A stretch of 64,000 nt of DNA, taken from NCBI GenBank assembly GCA_017979445.1, contig CM030705.1:15207040-15271039 (forward strand). The letters are read 5' to 3'. Below, piece after piece: positions 58,120-64,000 of the stretch (its first letter is position 1; the number at the start of each line of letters is the position of its first letter). The DNA is from Akebia trifoliata (Eukaryota; Streptophyta; Magnoliopsida; Ranunculales; Lardizabalaceae). The position numbers were made by a program, and so were the translations under genes. Under the pieces are notes generated by a model. It was not told where the DNA came from. It searched no databases and worked only from the letters and a program-made list of their open reading frames with translations.

Positions 58120-58162
58120 CCCCCCCCCCCCCCCCTAAAAAAAAAAAAAAAAAAAAAAAAAC
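58120..58162. repeat. C-run followed by A-run
   Basis: About 17 C, CT, then about 25 A. A homopolymer pair prone to sequencing error; a similar C/A pair lies at 42431-42470. Confidence 0.9.
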
Positions 58163-58756
58163 AGATAAATATTAGCATGCATCTCATGCACAAGCATATC
58201 GTTTTTTCTCAAAGATAACATCTAATTTATATTGAACAGAGATAAATGAAAAACAATGGAAAAACAAGTTAATCAACATACCTTTGTTTCAATCTTAAAG
58301 AACTCATATTTAGAGTAGTACTTCTTAAAGAACTCATAGTTACAAGCAGGAAACTTGTTGTAAGATTAAAAGTAAATTTCAATTAAAAAATTAAATGACA
58401 CTCGGATCACCACGCTAAAGAATATGAATCCGAAAATTGAGTATTGTATAACAAGACACCCAAAACAGAAAAAAAAATGCAAATTTATCACGACTATTTG
58501 GAGAACCTTGTTTTCACCATTTAATTGTATCTATTTCTATATCTTTTCTTAAGATTTATGTTTTAAATTTTTTCATCCCATCTCAAATCAAACATAACCT
58601 ATTAAGAGAATTTTGAGGTTTTTACGTAGTGTATGTGCCTTCATAAGCTTGAATATTAGAATGTCGAGAGGTACTTTTACATTATCATAATTTTTTCACT
58701 GGTTCATGAATATAACACCAGAAATCCAGCATTTTTGACAGGATAAATGTACTCAC

Positions 58757-59587
58757 TTAGAGCCTGAGCAGCAGTCATTCTTTTGCATGGGTCTTTATTC
58801 AATAGACACTTGACAGAATCCTTTGCCTCAGAAGATAGTGAAGGCCAAGGTGGTTCATCAAAACTTGGATCAGCTTTAAGAACTGCCCGAAAGATCCCGG
58901 ATTCAGTTCGAGCCCAAAATGGATGGCTTCCACATAGAAGAATATATGCTATCACGCCAATACTCCATACATCAGCTTCTATGCTGTAAGATCTATGTAA
59001 AACTTCAGGTGCTATATAGTACGCACTTCCCACAATGTCATTAAGCCTTTCATCTGCAAACCAATAGAGGCATTAGAAATCCGTTTATAACTCTTGAGGG
59101 TGAAAGTAGACTAAAATCAACAGTATTTGAAGTGGATACTTGTCACCAGGGAATCAAAACCAACCTGGTTTGACAAAATCTGACAATCCAAAGTCTATAG
59201 CCTTCAATGGGGAGTTTTCATCCTTTGAAGTAAACAGGAAATTCTAATCCATTGAAATAGCTACACTTAGAGAAGAATGCAGAAAAATAAACAAAAATCT
59301 ACTAATTATCCAGTAATCACTATGTGTCATGAGAATATGCAATAACTTCCAAGATGGGAAATCTTATTTCCCAAGGTAGATTAACAAATAAATAACTTCC
59401 AACTCGCATGACAAGAGCATCCCCTAGAAGTAATTCCATCTTATAAAATAAACTAACAAGTTACATGGGAATATGCTCTACCTCTGGCTTAAGATCCCGG
59501 TGTACCACACCTTGTAGATGGCAAAATGCAACAACATTCAATATCTGTACCATGACAGCCTTTGCATCATCTTTTGAGTATTTTGGC
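58757..59587 (-). pseudogene. captured CDPK-related kinase (CRK) exons
   Basis: Three minus-strand exons with GT-AG borders: 59482-59587 ([18 protein letters not shown] then HRDLKPE), 59165-59243 (NFLFTSKDENSPLKAIDFGL, SDFVKP) and 58757-59053 ([64 protein letters not shown]). They join in frame and contain the catalytic HRDLKPEN and DFG motifs, the APE motif and the C-lobe of CRKs, the CDPK relatives with degenerate EF-hands. The large first exon (N-terminus, glycine loop, VAIK Lys) and the C-terminal exons are missing on both sides, so it cannot be an active kinase, although no stop occurs in what remains. Introns are retained, so capture was of genomic DNA. Confidence 0.85.
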
Positions 59588-61550
59588 CTTCATTTGGGAT
59601 ATGTAAAATGTGCTCTCAGGCGTGCAAGATGTCAAAATTCAATATTCAAGAAATAAAATAAAGGAAAGACTAAATGAAATGGGCTATATATTATGCAATG
59701 AAAGAATGTTGTTGGTAGAGTACCTTTGAGGCTAGTCAACGAAATAATGCAAACAGCCCAAAACACAATCAATTCCCACTCTCATTAATACATATGTTGC
59801 AGTACTTCATTACTATCATCAGAATATCAGAGTATGCATTCTTAATTGGTTCAAATTTTTTAGATATGACTCTAATCAGCACCAATAAAAATGGATTCAG
59901 AACCACGGTTTTTAATTCTAGTTCAGGTTCCAATAATTATATCCACTTTTGGATGATATAATACAAAGTATATGACCACTCATCTCAAGGCAATGTTTCT
60001 ATTGAGAAAAATATTGAAATTGTCTCGACTGAGATATACTCAAGTCAAAATGTCCCTCTTCTTCAAGGTTGTCAATAAACCCCCCACAGAAAAATCACAA
60101 ATGGGTATCTCAGAAATTCTTAGATATACTCATCTGAGATTCCACATAATACAAAATTCAGCTCTACAATCTATCCTATATAATACCATAGACAGAGCAA
60201 AATACTTATCTAACAAGAGGAAAGATCCGAGATATAACTTTGTGGAACTCTAGTCGAGAACCTGGGCTCAGTTTGACCTGCAACAAGAATCACAAACAAT
60301 CTTTTTATCAAAAACAACCTAAAATACGTTCTCACCAAGTAATAATAATATGAACACACCTTAGCTTGTGTACGTGTATTCTTGTTCGAGTGTCAATCAA
60401 TATGTTCATCTTCATTGTTAGAATCTGTGTGACAAAATCAAGAGAAAACAAGAGTTCTGGAGATGGGATTATTTATCTGTATAATAACTACCACAACCTG
60501 AAAAAATTTATAAAATTTGATTTCCTACATTTATGTGGCACCTGATAGGAACAGTGTCTACGTGGCACAATTTGATTAGGAAAAAAATACATCGGTTTAT
60601 GTGAACAACTTGATTAGGAGCCCTCGGGGTGTTTTAAACACTAACTAAAGTGTGCCACATAGACACCAATCCTATTTAATAGGAACGGGACACAACTTCA
60701 AACTATTATTAAAATCTTGAAGAAAAAAAAAAAAATTCACATTGGATTTATGATAGAAATTCTAAGCGAGTGGAAGTCCAATCTTCCATTGGCATCCCCT
60801 CTCTTCCTATTTGAGGGATTCAGTATTGTGCGATTGTGATTGCCTTGTAATTTTAATATAATTATTCATTTGATATTCTTATGCTATGGATGAATGAGGG
60901 GTTAATTTATGTTTTTCAATTGCTTTTGGTAATCTTATCTTGAACTCAAACCCTCCATTTAGTTAAGTATCATAGTCTTGCATCATCAGCCCCCGTATGG
61001 TACGGCCCACAATTACCCGGTAAGTGTTGCAAGGGGGGGACTGCACAAGCCCCGAAGGAGTTTTAGTCTCACTAAAGGTGGGAATTCTCACTGGTATATC
61101 AAAAAAAGTGTATTTCTCTATAAGTGAAGTCCTACAACCTTAACTTGTAGTGTTAAACAATGATTCAGCTAAACATACTTGTAAACATAATTTATTTTCA
61201 CTAGTCTAATTAGTTACTTTACTCGGCACATTTTTAAGTAGTTTCTCTCCATTCCTACACTACAAAACAACACAAACAAGCAAAACAAATAACGAAAAAA
61301 AAATGAAGCAGGATAGAGGCATCACCAACGAGGATAGTCACAATGAATTGTCCCATTAAGCTGAACTTGAGCAGCATTCCACTCTTCCGAAGATTTAAAT
61401 GGTATGTGGGGAGCTGTATGATGAACCATCGTGAAAGTACTCATCTACAATTCAAAAGTGAACGAAAAGTGTAATTATTGTCATATCATTGTCAGGGTGG
61501 GTGCATCATAAGTGTAATTAGAACGATAAAAAAAAAAAAACTGTAATTAG
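59588..61550. other. unassigned CACTA 2 interior
   Basis: An inverted pair GTGTCTACGTGGCACA / TGTGCCACATAGACAC at about 60556 and 60651 forms a hairpin. At 61320-61444 a minus frame, [20 protein letters not shown], runs about 40 codons; not recognised. Confidence 0.4.
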
Positions 61551-61881
61551 GTAGTAAGGGCAGATGCTCCAGAAATAATCTCAATCAGCTCTGTGGTGAT
61601 CTACGCTTGATAGGTCCTATTAGCAAAAAATCACAAAAAAGTAAACGATGATCAGTTTTAATGTCTCCCTCTATATTCATGTAGGATCACCCTTTTCTGC
61701 ATCAAGGTGGCATGACATTCATGTGTGTGTGTGTGCGTGTGAGAGAGAGAGAAACCAACATGTTATAAGTAAGTGTGAGGCGATCAAGTATCTCTCCAGC
61801 ATTCTTACTGGAGCTATCCATGGTAGACATCCTTGCTCCTTGTTCACTGCATGCATTCTCTAAGACCGCATTGAACATAAC
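61551..61881 (-). pseudogene. captured mitochondrial ATP synthase gamma subunit exons
   Basis: Exon 61760-61881 follows a CGCAG acceptor: VMFNAVLENACSEQGARM, then DSSSKNAGEILDRLTLTYN. Exon 61551-61616 continues QA, stop, ITTELIEIISGASAL. Together these are the C-terminal helix of the mitochondrial F1 gamma subunit (ATP3), the rotor shaft of ATP synthase. The stop (TAG) replaces the expected Ser of RQASITTELIE. The Arg-Thr-Arg turn is also altered and the donor site of the first exon is weak. N-terminal exons are absent. A broken, spliced-order genomic fragment. Confidence 0.82.
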
Positions 61882-63474
61882 CTGCGTTGCATGCAAGATG
61901 AATTTCAGAAAACCAATTAATATGAAACATCATACCAATTTTAACATAAAAAAAATAAAGAATGAAGGTAAGAGGTCCGATGCTTCTACTGTTCAACAAG
62001 TAGCACGAGATAAAAAAATAATCAAATAACTCATTGGACATAAAAAGAAGATAACACAGCCAAAATAATATAAATTCCAAGATTACAGAATTGCACATAA
62101 AGAGAGTGATTTAGGTTGGGGAAGGCGTTCATGGTTCTTCACTGGACTTACACAAGAAAATTGGAACTCTGAAAGGTTCTAAAGCACTTACATCTTAATA
62201 AAAGGGGGTTCGTATAAACAAGAAGATAATCTCAATTGAGCAACCAATGCGAAACCAAGCACGCCAACCAAATTATAAATGGTTCCCTGCCGATCCAAAA
62301 CCAAATTGATATCCTTACCAGATCAGGTCCTTATCAGAAACCTTCCTTTTTAACTTTTACATGCATGCACACACCCACAAGCCACACCAACACTCATGCT
62401 ATCACCTAGAGACATGTTCACATGTACGCACACAGGCATACATGTTCATACACACGCAGAAGGATAAAGTCTTAACATTTTTATCAGAAGATAAACATGA
62501 CAACAACACTCTATCAAAACTTGAAGGTTAATATTCTCTTCGACGGTTTATGAGATGATTGCAATCAATATCAAGATAGATCAAATGAAAATAAACCCTC
62601 CGACAGATGTAGCCCGGACCTGGTGCCATGGGTGACCTTTGATTTGAGGAAATTTGAACTTTGTGTTATTTGGATTCATGCATTTAATATCTTCTCTGGT
62701 TGGAGTCCCCAAAATTTGATATAATGTTAGAAAAATCTCAATTAAGAGACAGCAGAATGTGAACTAAGAGCAGAAATAAAATGAACTATGCCAATTGCTA
62801 GTAAACCTTAACGACTTACCCCAACCGATCAACACAACTTTTTCCAGAAAAAAAAAAAAAACCTAAATTGATATGCTCTCAGTTGACCTTGCTTTTTAGG
62901 TGAAATTTCCTAAACATCAAATTTATGTGACAAATTTAAAAGTAAAGTTTATGTAATGGCAATAAGACCAGTTATGTTTCACGAAGTATGTGGTTAACAG
63001 ATAGTATTAGAAATTAACAAATCAGTGAAAATGTGGTTAATCTCATCTTATTCTCTGCATCCTTTCTATCTATTTTGAACCTCACAAGTAAATGTAATCA
63101 AAATACCTGACAAAGGGGATGATCCTTACCAAGGAAACTTCCACAGCGACCACGAAGCAGGTTGGAAATCAAGGGCTGAACCAAGCCTCTAAACGGAAGG
63201 GTCAATAGAAACTCCAATCGGGACTCAAACTGATGAAGAACGAATCGTTAAAACTCCTAAGTTTTTAGGGATTTCAAAGAGATAAAGAGAATGAGAAGAA
63301 GAGAAGAGAAAATGACAAAGAAAGTGGGAGTTTTGAGCTTCTAATTTGAGAGAGAGAGAGAGAGAGAATGAAAAGAAGAGGAGAAAATAATAGAGGAAGT
63401 GACGGAATTTTGAGCTCTCTAAACTTCCCGCGAAAATTTTCGCCAATCGATTGATTTTGTGCGGCATTTGTTAA
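61882..63474. other. unassigned CACTA 2 interior with one exon-like stretch
   Basis: From about 63238 down to 63111 the minus strand is open: FESRLEFLLTLPFRGLVQP, then LLRGRCGSFLGKDHPLCQ, ending at a GTATTT donor. Protein-like, family not recognised. 63348-63367 is (GA)n. The rest is AT-rich. Confidence 0.35.
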
Positions 63475-64000
63475 GACCCCTAATTTGCTCTATGGCTGCG
63501 GAAATAAAATCCGCTGTTGTATTATAATTTAAAAAAAAAATTGATAAACATAACTAATTATTAAATCGTAGTTTTTATTTTTAAAAATTGGTTTTTTATA
63601 GTGGCGGATATATTAATCCGCTGCTATATCCAATTTTTTATTTTTTATAGTGACGGATCCAATAATCCGTTGCTATATTATAATTTTAAAAACAAATGAA
63701 CTCATCACTAAAACGATGCTTTTATTTTAAAAAATTAATTTTTTATAGTGGCGGATACAACATTCCGCTGCTATATTTTATTTAAAAAAAAATAGATAAA
63801 GAGAACGCACTTAAAAACAAAATTGATATTTTAGTGGCGGATGCAATAATCCGTTGCTATAATTTTAATAAAGAAATTTTGATATTTTTAGTGGCGGATA
63901 TAATAATCCGCTGCTATATTCAATTAAAAAAAAATAGATAAATAAAACTTAATAAACCAAAAAAAAAATTTTGATTTTTTTTAGTGGCGGATACATTAAT
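63475..64000. repeat. right subterminal palindromes of CACTA 2
   Basis: Seven visible units of AGTGGCGGATA(N)6 TATCCGC(T/C)GCTAT type, near 63490, 63600, 63648, 63747, 63833, 63889 and 63982, spaced about 50-110 bp. The last is cut by the window end. Confidence 0.88.

Larger units (their letters stand above)
52569..64000. mobile_element. second CACTA transposon, right end outside window
   Basis: Starts CACTACAACATTTTTGATC, then (A/T)AGCGGCGGAT palindromes. The same palindrome type reappears from 63475 to the window end. The element is therefore at least 11.4 kb and its terminus must lie just beyond 64000. It is a different family from CACTA 1 (TIR and subterminal motif differ). It carries CRK and ATP synthase gamma fragments and a tandem duplication. 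No transposase gene was recognised in the visible part. Confidence 0.8.

Noticed and set aside
58606..58631. TTTTTACGTAGTG as another CACTA terminus
   Set aside because: Inside CACTA 2, lacks the AAAAT context and subterminal motifs of the other two; likely chance.

Overview
This is nuclear DNA from a flowering plant. The evidence is GT-AG spliced plant genes (a plastid thioredoxin and an arabinogalactan-type cell-wall protein), captured pieces of plant kinases and syntaxins, and a dense load of plant transposons (Copia, Ty3/Gypsy, TRIM, LINE, CACTA, hAT and Mutator-like MITEs). The sequence does not fix the species; nothing looks grass-like. Only two genes look intact, both on the minus strand: a single-exon fasciclin-like arabinogalactan protein (7179-8210) and thioredoxin Y (17632-28427, four exons, 169 aa).

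Layout. 1-7170 is gene-poor: an NLR P-loop scrap, a truncated SYP12-type syntaxin pseudogene, the end of a CACTA-like element, and four head-to-tail foldback MITEs. 7179-8340 is the FLA gene. 8340-17630 has repeats only: a polypurine tract, pieces of Gypsy LTRs, a 1.2 kb degenerate minisatellite and further MITEs. 17632-28550 is thioredoxin Y, whose 9.86 kb first intron has absorbed an hAT MITE, a complete TRIM, a LINE fragment and a 4.8 kb decayed Copia element. 28.7-38.7 kb holds decayed Gypsy (Athila-like gag), a probable solo LTR and a plant-mobile-domain remnant.

The right 25 kb is the most interesting part. A complete 12.9 kb CACTA transposon (38868-51766) has CACTACAAAA termini, a 3 bp ATG target duplication and GC-rich subterminal arrays. 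It sits inside a MITE of the family seen at 3.7-5.3 kb. It carries a broken Transposase_24-type gene and fragments of at least three host genes: acyl-activating enzyme, G-type lectin receptor kinase and kinesin-5. A young gag-only LTR element (TR-GAG type, 47173-49050, TSD AAGAG) is nested inside it. Only 0.8 kb further on, a second CACTA from a different family starts at 52569 and runs past the window end. It carries exons of a CDPK-related kinase and of the mitochondrial ATP synthase gamma subunit, plus a 953 bp tandem duplication. Two gene-capturing (Pack-CACTA-like) elements therefore lie side by side, each with its own palindromic subterminal motif.

Limits: homology was recognised by eye and exon borders were read by hand from splice consensus. 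Boundaries of decayed elements are approximate.
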